Source: Marinobacter shengliensis (GTDB lineage Bacteria; Pseudomonadota; Gammaproteobacteria; Pseudomonadales; Oleiphilaceae). From it: 64,000 bases of DNA. The notes beneath the pieces are model-generated. The model saw nothing but the letters and a program-made list of their open reading frames with translations. It ran no database searches and had not been told where the DNA came from. The stretch is from assembly GCF_003007715.1 (NCBI RefSeq), contig NZ_PXNO01000007.1:124001-188000 (forward strand), in the 5' to 3' direction. Below are positions 52,381 through 62,492 of the stretch, one piece after another. The position numbers and the translations under genes were made by a program. Each line of letters opens with the position of its first letter. Within the stretch, counting starts at the first letter, position 1.

Positions 52381-53286
52381 TTGCCCCGGCCAGACGATGA
52401 GCAGTTGATAACCCGGTTTTCTGATGCCATCTGGCTGGAAGATGGCCTGGGTGAGAAAACCCGTCAAGCCTATGCCAGTGATTTGTTCAGGCTGGCCGAT
52501 TGGTTGCAGGCTCAGCCAGGGAGCCCAGCACTCCGTGATGCCCGGCGCACCGATCTTCTGGCCTGGATGTCGAGGGGGCTTGCGGATGGCCTCAAAACCA
52601 GTACCGCAGCCCGGCGGTTGTCTGGCATTCGTCGTTTTTATCGCTTCCTGCTGCGTGAGGGCCTGATTGCCGAAGATCCCACCCTCAGAATCGACAGCCC
52701 GCGGTTGCCCCGGCGGCTGCCGGATACCCTGACTGAAGATGATGTGGATGCCTTGCTCACAGAGCCGGACCCGCAGGAGCCAATAGAGCTGCGCGACCGG
52801 GCCATGTTGGAAATTCTGTACGGTTGCGGACTGCGGGTATCTGAGCTGACCGGGTTGACGGTTGATCAGGTTAATCTGCGTCAAGGGGTTGTCCGCATCA
52901 GTGGTAAAGGCGGCAAAGAACGGCTAGTGCCCTTGGGCGAAGAAGCCGTGGACTGGTTGGTTCGCTACATGAAAGAGGCCCGCAACGAGTTGTTGAAGGG
53001 CAAAAGCAGTAACGCCCTGTTTCCCGGTAATCGGGCCACGGCCATGACTCGCCAGACCTTCTGGCACCGAATCAAGCATTATTCAATTCGTGCAGGCATC
53101 CATAAGCCTATTTCTCCGCATACCCTGCGCCATGCCTTTGCCACGCACCTGCTCAATCACGGTGCGGATTTGCGGGTGGTGCAGATGTTGCTGGGGCATT
53201 CCGATCTTTCGACGACTCAGATCTACACCCATGTGGCGCGCCAGCGGCTTCAGGATTTGCACCAGGCACACCATCCCCGGGGCTAG
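52381..53286 (+). CDS. xerD: Site-specific tyrosine recombinase XerD
   Basis: Chromosome-dimer-resolution recombinase, 301 residues. The full catalytic set is visible: Arg152 (GCGLRVSEL), Lys176 (GKGGKER), His247 and Arg250 (SPHTLRHAFATHLL), His273 (LGHSDLSTTQ) and nucleophile Tyr282 (IYTHV). The start is TTG with GAGG about 8 bases upstream; no ATG lies near. The neighbour dsbC and the length show the housekeeping XerD, not an integrase of a mobile element. Confidence 0.96.
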   Translation: MPRPDDEQLITRFSDAIWLEDGLGEKTRQAYASDLFRLADWLQAQPGSPALRDARRTDLLAWMSRGLADGLKTSTAARRLSGIRRFYRFLLREGLIAEDPTLRIDSPRLPRRLPDTLTEDDVDALLTEPDPQEPIELRDRAMLEILYGCGLRVSELTGLTVDQVNLRQGVVRISGKGGKERLVPLGEEAVDWLVRYMKEARNELLKGKSSNALFPGNRATAMTRQTFWHRIKHYSIRAGIHKPISPHTLRHAFATHLLNHGADLRVVQMLLGHSDLSTTQIYTHVARQRLQDLHQAHHPRG

Positions 53287-53376
53287 TCTGGTATGTTAGC
53301 CGGATGAACTTTTGCTGAGTGGCGGTGTCGCATCACAAGGTTTCGAAATTACAAACACAGAAGGTAAGTTAGCCCT

Positions 53377-54111
53377 ATGAATCTGAATATTGTGGCCGTT
53401 GTGGCGGGTCTGGTGATGTCGCTGACCTGGGTTTCCGGGGCGAGTGCTGCCGACGCCGAGGATCGAATTGCCAAGCGCCTGATGGATGCGGTGCCTGGTC
53501 TGAAAGTGACCTCGGTGCGGGAATCGGAGGCGGCTGGTCTTTACGAAGTGCAAAGCAACAATGGCGACACCATTTACACCACGGCCGACGGTGTATACCT
53601 GCTGACCGGAGATCTGTTGAAGATTACCGACAACGGTATAGCTAACGTGTCAGAGGCGTCGCGGGCCGGGCAACGGAAAGAGCAGATGGCCGCGTTTGCC
53701 GGCAAGGGTGTGATTACCTACCCGGCGAAGGGGGAGCAGAAGGCGGTCATTGATGTGTTTACCGACATTGATTGCCCCTACTGCCGGAAAATGCATGACG
53801 AAGTACCGCAGTTAAACGACTATGGCATCACCGTGAACTACTATGGTTTCCCTCGTTCCGGCCCTGGAACTCCCTCGTTCACAAAGTACGTGTCGGTCTG
53901 GTGCGCTGAGGATCAGCAGGAAGCGATGGACGCAGCCAAGGGTGGGAAGTCCGTGCCCCAGAAAAGCTGTGATAACCCGGTCGAGGAACAGTACCGCCTG
54001 GGTGGCCAGGTAGGGGTCACCGGTACACCGGCCATTCTTCTCGAAGACGGTAACATGGTCCGGGGCTACGTACCTGCACGAAACCTGGCCGAGGGTCTAG
54101 GGATTCTGTGA
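53377..54111 (+). CDS. dsbC: Thiol:disulfide interchange protein DsbC
   Basis: Periplasmic disulfide isomerase of 244 residues with a signal peptide (cleavage near ASAAD). The N-terminal dimerisation domain (~25-90) precedes a thioredoxin-fold domain with active-site Cys133-Pro-Tyr-Cys136 in DIDCPYCRKMH and the cis-Pro in VTGTPAILLEDG. Two further cysteines (VWCAEDQ, KSCDNP) form the usual structural pair. xerD-dsbC-hom-thrC is a conserved order in Pseudomonas-like bacteria. Confidence 0.96.
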   Translation: MNLNIVAVVAGLVMSLTWVSGASAADAEDRIAKRLMDAVPGLKVTSVRESEAAGLYEVQSNNGDTIYTTADGVYLLTGDLLKITDNGIANVSEASRAGQRKEQMAAFAGKGVITYPAKGEQKAVIDVFTDIDCPYCRKMHDEVPQLNDYGITVNYYGFPRSGPGTPSFTKYVSVWCAEDQQEAMDAAKGGKSVPQKSCDNPVEEQYRLGGQVGVTGTPAILLEDGNMVRGYVPARNLAEGLGIL

Positions 54112-54118
54112 TTTACCC

Positions 54119-54146
54119 CGGAGCTGTCGCACAGCTCCGACGTTTA
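54119..54146 (+). terminator. Probable terminator after dsbC
   Basis: A perfect 9-bp hairpin CGGAGCTGT / ACAGCTCCG with loop CGC, 8 bases after the dsbC stop, followed by ACGTTTATCG. The T-run is weak. Confidence 0.55.
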
Positions 54147-54173
54147 TCGTGTTAACTGCAACGGATTCAGGGC

Positions 54174-54202
54174 TTATTCAGAGGGCCCCGAATCGGTATA
54201 CT
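54174..54202 (+). promoter_or_regulatory. Putative sigma-70 promoter of hom-thrC
   Basis: A good -10 TATACT at 54197-54202 with a weak -35 (TTATTC) at 17-base spacing. The start would be about 46 bases before the TTG start of hom. No leader peptide with Thr/Ile codons is visible. Confidence 0.4.
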
Positions 54203-54254
54203 ATTGCCCTTTGTTGCAATCCATCAGCACCCCATCGGGATCAGAGGTGAGAGC

Positions 54255-55556
54255 TTGAAAGACGTTAATGTCGGAATTTGCGGACTGGGAACCGTTGGCG
54301 GCGGTACATTCAATGTCCTGACTCGCAATGCCGCGATTATTGCGGGGCGTGCGGGCTGCAATATCCGGATTACCCGGGTGGCCAGTCGCCATAGCCGGGA
54401 TGACCTGGAGCTTGGCAGCGTTCCTTTTAGTACCGACATCTTCGATGTGGTGAATGATCCTGATATTGATATCGTGGTTGAACTGATTGGTGGTTATGAT
54501 GCCGCCAAAGAGCTGGTGCTGGCTGCTATTGCCCAGGGCAAGCATGTGGTGACCGCCAACAAGGCGCTGATTGCTGTGCACGGCAACGAGATTTTTGAGG
54601 CGGCGGAGAAGGCCGGCGTTGTTGTCGCTTACGAAGCCGGCGTTGCCGGTGGCATTCCGGTGATCAAGGCGGTACGTGAAGGCCTGGCGGCCAACCGCAT
54701 CGACACCATTGCCGGCATCATCAACGGCACAGGTAACTACATCCTGACCGAGATGCGCGCAGGTCGTGAATTCGGTGAAGTGTTGAAAGAGGCCCAGGCC
54801 CTGGGTTACGCAGAGGCAGACCCGACCTTCGATGTGGAAGGCATTGATGCAGCCCACAAGCTGACCATCCTCGCAGCGTCAGGTTTTGGCGTTCCGCTGC
54901 AGTTCGAGAAAGCCTACACCGAAGGCATTTCCGGCATTACGCCTTACGACATTTCCCATGCCGAGCTCCTCGGCTACCGGGTAAAGCACCTGGGTATTGC
55001 TCGTCGCCGTGATGACGGTATTGAATTGCGTGTCCACCCAACGCTGGTGCCGCAAAGTCACCTGATTGCCCAGGTGGATGGCGTGCTCAATGCGGTGCTG
55101 GTAGATGGCGATGCGGTAGGGCAGACCATGTACTACGGCCCTGGTGCCGGTGACGAGGCCACAGCATCTGCGGTGATCGCAGACATCGTTGACGTAGCCC
55201 GCGCGGTTGCCAGCAGCAGTCAGCAGCGTGTTCCCTATCTGGGCTTCAGCCCGGAGGCTCTGGAAGACCTGTCGGTTCTGCCTATGGAAGATGTGCAGTC
55301 GGCTTACTACCTGCGTATTCAGGCCTTCGACCATCCGGGTGTGCTGGCCAAGATTGCCGCGATCCTGAGTGAGCATGGCATCAACATCGAATCGATCATG
55401 CAGAAAGAATCCGAATTCAAGGATGGCCGCATCCCGGTCATCATCCTGACCCACACCGTTCAGGAACGCCAGATGAACCTGGCCATCGAGGAAATGGAAG
55501 CCCTGGCCGACATCGATGGCAAGGTTGTCCGCATCCGCGCTGAAAACTTTAACTGA
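54255..55556 (+). CDS. hom: Homoserine dehydrogenase
   Basis: A protein of 433 residues that reduces aspartate semialdehyde to homoserine. The NAD(P) motif is VGICGLGTVGGGTFNVL at the N-terminus; the catalytic region contains ANKALIAVHGNEIFEAAEKAGV, GIINGTGNYILTEM and GYAEADPTFDVEGIDAAHKL; a C-terminal ACT domain (AFDHPGVLAKIAAILSEHGINIESIMQ) suggests threonine feedback. The start is TTG at 54255 with GAGG 9 bases upstream; it aligns with the MKPVKVGICG start of Pseudomonas Hom. Confidence 0.95.
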   Translation: MKDVNVGICGLGTVGGGTFNVLTRNAAIIAGRAGCNIRITRVASRHSRDDLELGSVPFSTDIFDVVNDPDIDIVVELIGGYDAAKELVLAAIAQGKHVVTANKALIAVHGNEIFEAAEKAGVVVAYEAGVAGGIPVIKAVREGLAANRIDTIAGIINGTGNYILTEMRAGREFGEVLKEAQALGYAEADPTFDVEGIDAAHKLTILAASGFGVPLQFEKAYTEGISGITPYDISHAELLGYRVKHLGIARRRDDGIELRVHPTLVPQSHLIAQVDGVLNAVLVDGDAVGQTMYYGPGAGDEATASAVIADIVDVARAVASSSQQRVPYLGFSPEALEDLSVLPMEDVQSAYYLRIQAFDHPGVLAKIAAILSEHGINIESIMQKESEFKDGRIPVIILTHTVQERQMNLAIEEMEALADIDGKVVRIRAENFN

Positions 55557-55567
55557 CAGGTACGCAC

Positions 55568-56968
55568 GTGAGATACATCAGTACACGGGGTGAAGCGCCC
55601 GCTCTGGGCTTTGAAGACGTTCTTCTGACAGGCCTGGCCACAGACGGCGGCCTGTATGTGCCGGAATCACTGCCGCACTTCAGTGTGGAAGAAATCCGCA
55701 GCTGGCGTGGGCTCCCTTATGCAGAGCTGGCTTACAAAGTGATGTACCCGTTTGTGGAAGACGCCATTCCAGCGGATGATTTCCGCGAGATGCTGGGCGA
55801 AACCTACAGCGTATTCAGTCATCAGGCGGTCGCGCCCCTGGTTCAGCTGGACACCAATGAATGGGTGATGGAGCTGTTCCGCGGCCCCACGCTGGCGTTC
55901 AAGGACTTTGCCCTGCAGCTGCTGGGTCGCCTGCTCGATTATGTGCTCGAAAAGCGCAAGCAGCACGTGGTGATCATGGGTGCCACCTCCGGTGATACCG
56001 GCTCTGCCGCCATCGAAGGGTGCCGCCGTTGCGAGCATGTGGATATTTTTATCCTGCATCCGTACCAGCGAGTATCGGAAGTACAGCGCCGGCAGATGAC
56101 TACGGTGCAGGGTGACAACATCCATAACATCGCGGTCAAGGGTAACTTCGATGACTGCCAGCGCATGGTGAAAGAAAGCTTCGGCAACCAGTCATTCCTG
56201 GGCGGCAAAACCCAGTTGGCGGCGGTGAACTCCATCAACTGGGCGCGGATCATGGCCCAGATTGTTTACTACTTCCAGGCGTCCCTGGCTCTGGGCGGCC
56301 CGGATCGCAGCATGGCGTTCTCGGTACCTACCGGTAACTTCGGTGATATTTTTGCCGGTTACCTGGCGAAAAAAATGGGCCTGCCCATCAGTCAGCTGGT
56401 AATTGCCACCAACCGCAACGACATCCTGCATCGCTTCATGAGCGGCAACAAGTATGAGCAGCACCAGCTGGAGCATACCCTGTCGCCGAGCATGGACATT
56501 ATGGTGTCCAGCAACTTCGAGCGTTTGTTGTTCGACCTGCACGGTCGTGACGGTGCGGCGGTGAAAGATCTGCTGGAGCGCGCAGCCAAGGGCCCGGTCA
56601 GCATCGAAGATTACCGCTGGAAGCACGCCCGCAAGCTGTTCGACAGCGATGCGGTGGACGACAAAGCCACCTGCGATACCATCCGGGACATCTACGAGCA
56701 GAACGAATACCTGCTGGACCCGCATACCGCCATCGGTGTGCGCGCCGCCCGCAACTGCCGCCGTGACAGCGCCGTGCCCATGATTACCCTGGGTACCGCC
56801 CATCCGGCCAAGTTCCCGGACGCCATCTCCGAGTCTGGCCTGGTTGTGAAGCCGCAACTGCCTGCCCACATGGCGGATCTGTTTGAGCGGGAAGAGCGCT
56901 ACACCGTGCTGGATAACAGCGTGTCCGAGGTGCAGGGCTTTATCGCCAAGCATTGGAAGAACGCCTGA
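55568..56968 (+). CDS. thrC: Threonine synthase
   Basis: PLP enzyme of 466 residues converting O-phosphohomoserine to threonine. The PLP lysine is Lys112 in PTLAFKDFALQLLG; ATSGDTGSAAIEGCRR and VPTGNFGDIFAGYLAKKMGLP bind the phosphate groups. The start is GTG, 11 bases after hom, so the two are one operon, with recJ 6 bases further on. Confidence 0.96.
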   Translation: MRYISTRGEAPALGFEDVLLTGLATDGGLYVPESLPHFSVEEIRSWRGLPYAELAYKVMYPFVEDAIPADDFREMLGETYSVFSHQAVAPLVQLDTNEWVMELFRGPTLAFKDFALQLLGRLLDYVLEKRKQHVVIMGATSGDTGSAAIEGCRRCEHVDIFILHPYQRVSEVQRRQMTTVQGDNIHNIAVKGNFDDCQRMVKESFGNQSFLGGKTQLAAVNSINWARIMAQIVYYFQASLALGGPDRSMAFSVPTGNFGDIFAGYLAKKMGLPISQLVIATNRNDILHRFMSGNKYEQHQLEHTLSPSMDIMVSSNFERLLFDLHGRDGAAVKDLLERAAKGPVSIEDYRWKHARKLFDSDAVDDKATCDTIRDIYEQNEYLLDPHTAIGVRAARNCRRDSAVPMITLGTAHPAKFPDAISESGLVVKPQLPAHMADLFEREERYTVLDNSVSEVQGFIAKHWKNA

Positions 56969-56974
56969 TCCGGC

Positions 56975-58708
56975 ATGACTCCTAAAAAGATCCTGCGTCG
57001 CCCCCAGCCGTCCGATGTGACGGGCTGGGGACAAAACCTGCCGCCCATCCTTCGCCGCCTGTACGCCGCTCGCGGTGTACAGTCCGACGATCAGCTCCAA
57101 TACACCCTGAAACACCTGGCGTCGCCGATGCAGCTTCGCGGTATTGATCGCGCGGTTGAACTGCTGGCCGAGGCCGTTGCCCAGAAGCAACGGGTGATGG
57201 TGCTGGGGGATTTCGATGCCGATGGCGCTACCAGCACTGCCGTCGCCATGCTCGGCTTATCCATGTTGGGCGTGGCTGCGATCGACTTCCGGGTACCCAG
57301 CCGCTTCTCCGACGGCTACGGCCTGACGCCGGGCATCATTCACCGGTTGCAGGACGAAGGCGATTTACCCGACTTGCTCGTTACGGTCGATAACGGTATT
57401 TCCGCCATCGAAGGCGTGCGCGCCGCCCGGGAGTTGGGCATCAAGGTGGTCATCACCGATCACCACCTGGCCGGTGACGAACTGCCAGACGCCGATGCCA
57501 TCGTTAACCCCAACCAGCCTGGCTGCCCGTTCCTGAGCAAGAACGCTGCCGGTGTTGGCGTGATGTTCTACGTGCTCACCGCCCTGCGCAAACACCTGCG
57601 GGACAACAACCTGCTGCCAGACCCGGAGCCCAACCTGGGTAACCTGCTGGACCTGGTGGCCCTGGGTACCGTGGCAGACGTAGTACCGCTGGACCACAAC
57701 AACCGGATTTTTGTAGAGCAGGGCATCCGCCGCATCCGCAAAGGCGAAGCCCGACCGGGCATCCTGGCCCTGCTGGAAGTGGCTGGCCGCGACTACACCG
57801 AAATCAGCGCTACGGACCTCGGCTTCGTGGTTGGCCCGCGCCTGAACGCCGCCGGCCGGCTGGACGACATGAGCATCGGCATCGCCTGCCTGCTCGCCGA
57901 CAGCCGCGACGAAGCCCTGCGCCTGGCCCGGGAACTGGACAACTTCAACCGCGAACGCCGCAGCATCGAAAAAGACATGAAAACCCAGGCCCAGGACCTG
58001 CTTGCCTCCATGTCCCTCGACATCGAAGGCCTGCCCTGGGGCCTGGCCCTGTTCGACCGGGACTGGCACCAGGGCGTGATCGGCATCCTGGCCGCCAGAA
58101 TCCGCGAGCAGACCCACCGCCCCACCATCGCCTTCGCCCCCGATGACGACGGCGAACACCTAAAAGGCTCCGCCCGCTCTATCCCCGGCCTGCACATCCG
58201 CGACGCTCTGGCCGTGGTAGACGCGAAAAATCCAGGCCTGATGAAAAAATACGGCGGCCACGCCATGGCCGCCGGCATGACGATCGTCCGGGACGACCTG
58301 GAACGATTCAGCAACGCCTTCGACCAGGCCGTGCGCGATACCTTAAAGGCGGAAGACCTGGAAGCCGCCATCACCACCGACGGACCCCTGGCCCCGGAAG
58401 AGTTGAACCTGGACACCGCCTACCTGCTCAAACGCGCCGGCCCCTGGGGGCAGCACTTCCCCGAGCCGGTGTTTGACGGCGAATTCCGGGTAGTGAGCCA
58501 GCGCATTGTGGGCGAGAACCATCTGAAGCTGGTGCTGCAGCCGGTGGATGGCGGTGGCATCGTTGATGGGATTGCCTTCAATACCGGCCCGGAAGTGCCG
58601 GACTTTACCCGGAGTGGCGCGCGGGTGGTTTATAAGCCGGATGCGAATACGTTCCGGGGTCGAACAAATTTGCAGCTTCTGGTGGATTATCTCGAGCCGT
58701 TAGGCTGA
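56975..58708 (+). CDS. recJ: Single-stranded-DNA-specific 5'-3' exonuclease RecJ
   Basis: DHH-family nuclease of 577 residues. Metal-binding motifs: LGDFDADGATSTAVAM (I), TVDNGISAIEGVRAAR (II), VVITDHHLAGDELPDADAIVNP (III, DHH), DLVALGTVADVVPL (IV), then the DHHA1 domain with GPRLNAAGRLDD and YGGHAMAAGMTI, and an OB-fold tail. It acts in RecF-pathway and base-excision repair. It is 6 bases after thrC. Confidence 0.96.
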   Translation: MTPKKILRRPQPSDVTGWGQNLPPILRRLYAARGVQSDDQLQYTLKHLASPMQLRGIDRAVELLAEAVAQKQRVMVLGDFDADGATSTAVAMLGLSMLGVAAIDFRVPSRFSDGYGLTPGIIHRLQDEGDLPDLLVTVDNGISAIEGVRAARELGIKVVITDHHLAGDELPDADAIVNPNQPGCPFLSKNAAGVGVMFYVLTALRKHLRDNNLLPDPEPNLGNLLDLVALGTVADVVPLDHNNRIFVEQGIRRIRKGEARPGILALLEVAGRDYTEISATDLGFVVGPRLNAAGRLDDMSIGIACLLADSRDEALRLARELDNFNRERRSIEKDMKTQAQDLLASMSLDIEGLPWGLALFDRDWHQGVIGILAARIREQTHRPTIAFAPDDDGEHLKGSARSIPGLHIRDALAVVDAKNPGLMKKYGGHAMAAGMTIVRDDLERFSNAFDQAVRDTLKAEDLEAAITTDGPLAPEELNLDTAYLLKRAGPWGQHFPEPVFDGEFRVVSQRIVGENHLKLVLQPVDGGGIVDGIAFNTGPEVPDFTRSGARVVYKPDANTFRGRTNLQLLVDYLEPLG

Positions 58709-58740
58709 ACTCTTGTTGGAGATTGGCGCTAGAGAAGGGT

Positions 58741-58767
58741 GGGGTCTGACCCCGAGGGTCAGACCCC
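58741..58767. repeat. REP-like palindrome (GGGGTCTGACC hairpin)
   Basis: A perfect 11-bp inverted repeat GGGGTCTGACC / GGTCAGACCCC with loop CCGAG. The GGGTCTGACCC motif is common between genes in many proteobacteria and is associated with RAYT-type (REP-associated tyrosine) transposases; none is encoded in this window. Confidence 0.6.
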
Positions 58768-58807
58768 TTTGAATCCGTCGAGTGTGGGCGCCCCGAACGC
58801 ATTATGG

Positions 58808-58919
58808 GCGCAGGGTGGCTGGTAGCCTTTCCGGGAGTATCGAAAACAGGGATGTTTTCGCTAAGCGTACATGGAAGTATTCACAGCGTCTCCCGGAAAG
58901 GCTACCAGCCACCCTGTGC
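58808..58919. repeat. Long-stem hairpin repeat, copy 1
   Basis: Arms of 30 bases (58808-58837 and 58890-58919) pair perfectly except for one G-U. The 52-base loop holds a small hairpin CGAAAAC-AGGGAT-GTTTTCG and then the block AGCGTACATGGAAGTATTCA (continuing CAGCGT) shared with copy 2. It lies 99 bases after recJ. No T-run follows. Confidence 0.8.
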
Positions 58920-59053
58920 TTGCACTGATCTCGGAAAGCCCTACCTCGCACAGTGCTTACTCCAAGCCATGAATAGCTGATTTAACCCACAAATTCCGGT
59001 AGAATCCGCCCTCTGTTTTTATCGCACCATTTTCCAAAGCGAGACAAGGTTTC

Positions 59054-60149
59054 ATGGAAATTAATCCCATAGTGACGAAGATCAAAGAGCTTCGCGAGCG
59101 CACCGAAGCGCTGAGGGGGTATCTTTGACTACGATCAGCGCAGTGAACGACTGGTCGAAGTAGAACGGGAACTCGAACTCCCCACCGTATGGGACGATCC
59201 CGAGCGGGCCCAGAACCTGGGTAAAGAACGCTCCGATCTTGAGCTGATCGTCAAAACCATCGACAACCTCACCAACGGCCTGGCAGACGCAGAAAGCCTG
59301 CTCGATATGGCCGTGGAAGAGGACGACGAAGGCACCGTTGAGGAAATTCAGGCCGACCTGGAAAGCCTGGATGGTGAGCTGGAAAAACTCGAATTCCGCC
59401 GCATGTTCTCCGGTGAAATGGACGCCAACAACGCCTACCTGGACATCCAGGCCGGCTCCGGCGGCACCGAAGCCCAGGACTGGGCCAACATGCTACTGCG
59501 CATGTACCTGCGCTGGGCCGAGCGCCGAGGTTTCAAAGCCGAAATCGTCGAACTGCAGGAAGGTGAAGTGGCCGGCATCAAGAGTGCCACCATTCACATC
59601 CAGGGCGACTACGCCTACGGCTGGCTACGTACCGAAACCGGCGTACACCGCCTGGTGCGCAAATCCCCGTTCGATTCCGGCAACCGTCGCCACACCTCCT
59701 TCTCTTCCGTGTTTGTGTCACCGGAAGTGGACGACAGCTTCGAAATCGAAATCAACCCGGCGGATCTGCGGGTCGACGTGTACCGCGCCTCCGGTGCCGG
59801 TGGTCAGCACGTTAACCGGACCGAATCCGCGGTGCGACTGACCCACAACCCCACAGGCATCGTTGTTGCCTGCCAGGCCGGCCGAAGCCAGCACCAGAAC
59901 AAAGACCAGGCCATGAAGCAGCTCAAGGCCAAGCTCTTTGAGCTGGAAATGCAGAAGCGCAACGAAGAGAAACAGAAAGCCGAAGACTCCAAGTCTGACA
60001 TCGGCTGGGGTAGCCAGATCCGTTCCTACGTGCTGGACGACAGCCGTATCAAGGACCTGCGCACCAAGGTGGAAACCAGCAACACCCAGTCGGTGTTGGA
60101 TGGCGACATCGACAAGTTTATTGAAGCCAGTCTGAAGATGGCGCTGTAA
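59054..60149 (+). CDS. prfB: Peptide chain release factor 2, with programmed +1 frameshift
   Basis: RF2 of 364 residues, encoded as 59054-59125 joined to 59127-60149: 24 codons end in CTT before an in-frame UGA, where ribosomes shift +1 and continue GAC TAC GAT. Features of the second part are the stop-codon recognition tripeptide SPF ([11 protein letters not shown]) and the peptidyl-hydrolysis motif GGQ (249-251, [16 protein letters not shown]). RF2 ends translation at UGA and UAA and controls its own level through the shift. It is followed by lysS 51 bases on, as in Escherichia coli. Confidence 0.97.
59114..59129 (+). other. prfB programmed frameshift site
   Basis: AGGGGGTATCTTTGAC: an internal Shine-Dalgarno-like AGGGGG three bases before the slippery CTT and the in-frame UGA followed by C, the classic poor-termination context. 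Confidence 0.97.
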
Positions 60150-60200
60150 TCAGCGTCATTCACCCACACCCGGACAATCCCGACTTCTTAGTGAGCCAAC

Positions 60201-61736
60201 ATGACTGAACACACCCAGAACGCTGCACAGCCCGAGGACAACAAGCTGATTGCCGAGCGCCGCGCCAAACTGGCAAACATGCGCGAGCAGGGCAACCCGT
60301 TCCCGAACGACTTCCGTCGCGATGCCACCGCTGCCGAGCTGCAGGAAAAATACGGTGACAAATCCAAGGAAGAGCTGGAGTCCCTGGGTATCAAAGTGGC
60401 CATTGCCGGCCGCATGATGCTCGACCGCAAGGCGTTCAAGGTGGTTCAGGACATGACTGGCCGCATCCAGATCTACGCGTCCAAGGATGTCCAGAAAGAC
60501 ACCAAGCACTGGGATATGGGCGACATCGTGGGTGTGCGCGGTACCCTGTCGAAATCCGGCAAGGGCGACCTGTACGTCACCATGGACGAATACGTGCTGC
60601 TGACCAAGTCCCTTCGCCCGTTGCCGGAGAAGCACAAGGGCCTGACCGACACCGAAGCCCGCTACCGTCACCGGTACGTGGACCTGATGGTGAACGAAGA
60701 CAGCCGCCGCGTGTTCCATGCCCGGTCGAAGATCATCAACGCCATGCGCCAGTACTTCACCGAGCGTGACTTCATGGAGGTGGAAACCCCCATGCTGCAG
60801 GTGATCCCCGGCGGCGCCACCGCCCGTCCGTTCGTGACCCATCACAACGCCCTGGGCATCGACATGTACCTGCGCATTGCCCCGGAGCTGTTCCTCAAGC
60901 GCCTGGTGGTTGGCGGCTTTGAGCGGGTGTTCGAGATAAACCGCAACTTCCGCAACGAAGGGCTGTCGACCCGGCACAACCCCGAGTTCACCATGGTCGA
61001 GTTCTACCAGGCCTACGCCGACTACAACGACCTGATGGACCTGACCGAAGACATGCTGCGCACCATCGCTCAGAAAGTGCTGGGCACCACCACGGTGATC
61101 AACACCCGTACACTGAAAGACGGCAGCGAAGAAACCATCGAATACGATTTCGGCAAACCGTTCGAGCGCCTGACCGTGGTAGACGCCATCCTGCGCTACA
61201 ACCCCGACATCACCCGTGAGCAGCTGGCAGACGACGCACAGGCCCGTGCCGTGGCGAAGAACCTGGGTATCCACGTGAAGGACATCTGGGGTCTGGGCAA
61301 GGTGCAGATCGAGATCTTCGAGGCCACGGCTGAGCATCGCCTGATGCAGCCCACCTTTATCACCGAGTACCCGAAAGAGATCTCTCCGCTGGCCCGTTGC
61401 AAAGACAGCGACCCGTTCGTCACCGAACGCTTCGAGTTCTTCGTCGGTGGCCGCGAAATCGCCAACGGCTTCTCCGAGCTCAACGACGCCGAAGACCAGG
61501 CCGAACGCTTCCAGGCCCAGGTGGCCGAGAAAGACGCCGGCGACGACGAAGCCATGTTTTACGACGACGACTACGTGATGGCGCTGGAATACGGCCTGCC
61601 GCCGACCGCCGGTGAGGGCATCGGTATCGACCGCCTGGCCATGCTGCTGACCAACTCGCCGTCCATCCGCGACGTGATCCTGTTCCCGGCCATGCGCCCG
61701 GAGCACAAAGCCGAACAGAAACCGGAAAGCGAGTAA
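60201..61736 (+). CDS. lysS: Lysyl-tRNA synthetase (class II)
   Basis: A protein of 511 residues. An N-terminal OB-fold anticodon-binding domain ([29 protein letters not shown]) is followed by the class II core: motif 1 region [21 protein letters not shown], motif 2 [32 protein letters not shown], motif 3 [29 protein letters not shown]. It charges tRNA-Lys in the cytosol. Confidence 0.97.
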   Translation: MTEHTQNAAQPEDNKLIAERRAKLANMREQGNPFPNDFRRDATAAELQEKYGDKSKEELESLGIKVAIAGRMMLDRKAFKVVQDMTGRIQIYASKDVQKDTKHWDMGDIVGVRGTLSKSGKGDLYVTMDEYVLLTKSLRPLPEKHKGLTDTEARYRHRYVDLMVNEDSRRVFHARSKIINAMRQYFTERDFMEVETPMLQVIPGGATARPFVTHHNALGIDMYLRIAPELFLKRLVVGGFERVFEINRNFRNEGLSTRHNPEFTMVEFYQAYADYNDLMDLTEDMLRTIAQKVLGTTTVINTRTLKDGSEETIEYDFGKPFERLTVVDAILRYNPDITREQLADDAQARAVAKNLGIHVKDIWGLGKVQIEIFEATAEHRLMQPTFITEYPKEISPLARCKDSDPFVTERFEFFVGGREIANGFSELNDAEDQAERFQAQVAEKDAGDDEAMFYDDDYVMALEYGLPPTAGEGIGIDRLAMLLTNSPSIRDVILFPAMRPEHKAEQKPESE

Positions 61737-61740
61737 GCCG

Positions 61741-62475
61741 ATGCACCCTGCCGAGGCACTGGCTCAACAACTGAAGCCCGGCCGCGGCTGGGATGAGTGG
61801 CTGGCGGACGAGTTCCGCCAGCCCTACATGCTGCAACTGGCCGAATTCCTGGCTGCCCAGGAACAGGCGGGCAAAGTACTGTTCCCGGAGCAGAGACACT
61901 GCTTCAACGCCCTGAACAGCACACCGCTGAACCAGGTCAAAGTCGTCATCCTCGGCCAGGACCCCTACCACGGCCCCGGCCAGGCCCACGGCCTCTGCTT
62001 CTCCGTCCGACCGGGCGTGCCTACACCGCCGTCGCTGGTGAACATCTTCAAAGAAATCGAAACCGACCTGGCCATCACCCCGCCAGACCACGGCTGCCTC
62101 CAACCCTGGGCAGAACAGGGCGTTTTACTCCTGAACGCGGTGCTTACCGTCGAACAGGGCAACGCCGGTGCGCACCAGAACAAGGGATGGGAAACCTTCA
62201 CCGACAAAGTAATCGAAACCGTCAACCGGGAGCGGGAGGGCGTGGTGTTTCTGCTCTGGGGCAGCTACGCCAGGAAGAAAGGCCGGCACATTGACCGCAA
62301 TCGTCATCTGGTTCTGGAAGGACCGCACCCGTCACCGCTGAGTGCTTATCGAGGGTTTTTCGGTTGTCAGCACTTCTCGCAAGCTAATGACTGGCTGCAG
62401 AAACAGGGAATAGCTCAAGTTGATTGGGCTCTGCCAGATAAAGTGCAGCTTATCCAGAGATATGCGAAGAGCTGA
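61741..62475 (+). CDS. ung: Uracil-DNA glycosylase
   Basis: Family 1 UDG of 244 residues that removes uracil from DNA. The water-activating Asp74 is in [19 protein letters not shown]; the uracil pocket includes [25 protein letters not shown], and the minor-groove loop is [20 protein letters not shown]. The ATG is 4 bases after lysS, which indicates co-transcription. Confidence 0.97.
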   Translation: MHPAEALAQQLKPGRGWDEWLADEFRQPYMLQLAEFLAAQEQAGKVLFPEQRHCFNALNSTPLNQVKVVILGQDPYHGPGQAHGLCFSVRPGVPTPPSLVNIFKEIETDLAITPPDHGCLQPWAEQGVLLLNAVLTVEQGNAGAHQNKGWETFTDKVIETVNREREGVVFLLWGSYARKKGRHIDRNRHLVLEGPHPSPLSAYRGFFGCQHFSQANDWLQKQGIAQVDWALPDKVQLIQRYAKS

Positions 62476-62492
62476 AGGCTCTCTTGGAAGTA

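Larger units (their letters stand above)
58709..59053. other. Intergenic region recJ-prfB with two structured repeats
   Basis: The only gene-free stretch over 300 bases. It holds a GGGGTCTGACC palindrome (58741-58767) and a long hairpin of the AGGGATG repeat family (58808-58919), both described separately. The last ~130 bases before prfB carry no clear promoter; TAGAAT at 58999-59004 is a possible -10. No open frame of note. Confidence 0.8.

Noticed and set aside
52381..53286. Tyrosine recombinase as a sign of a mobile element
   Set aside because: Length, residues and the xerD-dsbC neighbourhood identify the housekeeping XerD; no attachment repeats or phage genes lie nearby.
59054..60149. 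prfB as a frameshifted pseudogene
   Set aside because: The in-frame UGA sits in the canonical programmed-frameshift context and both reading frames together give a full-length RF2.
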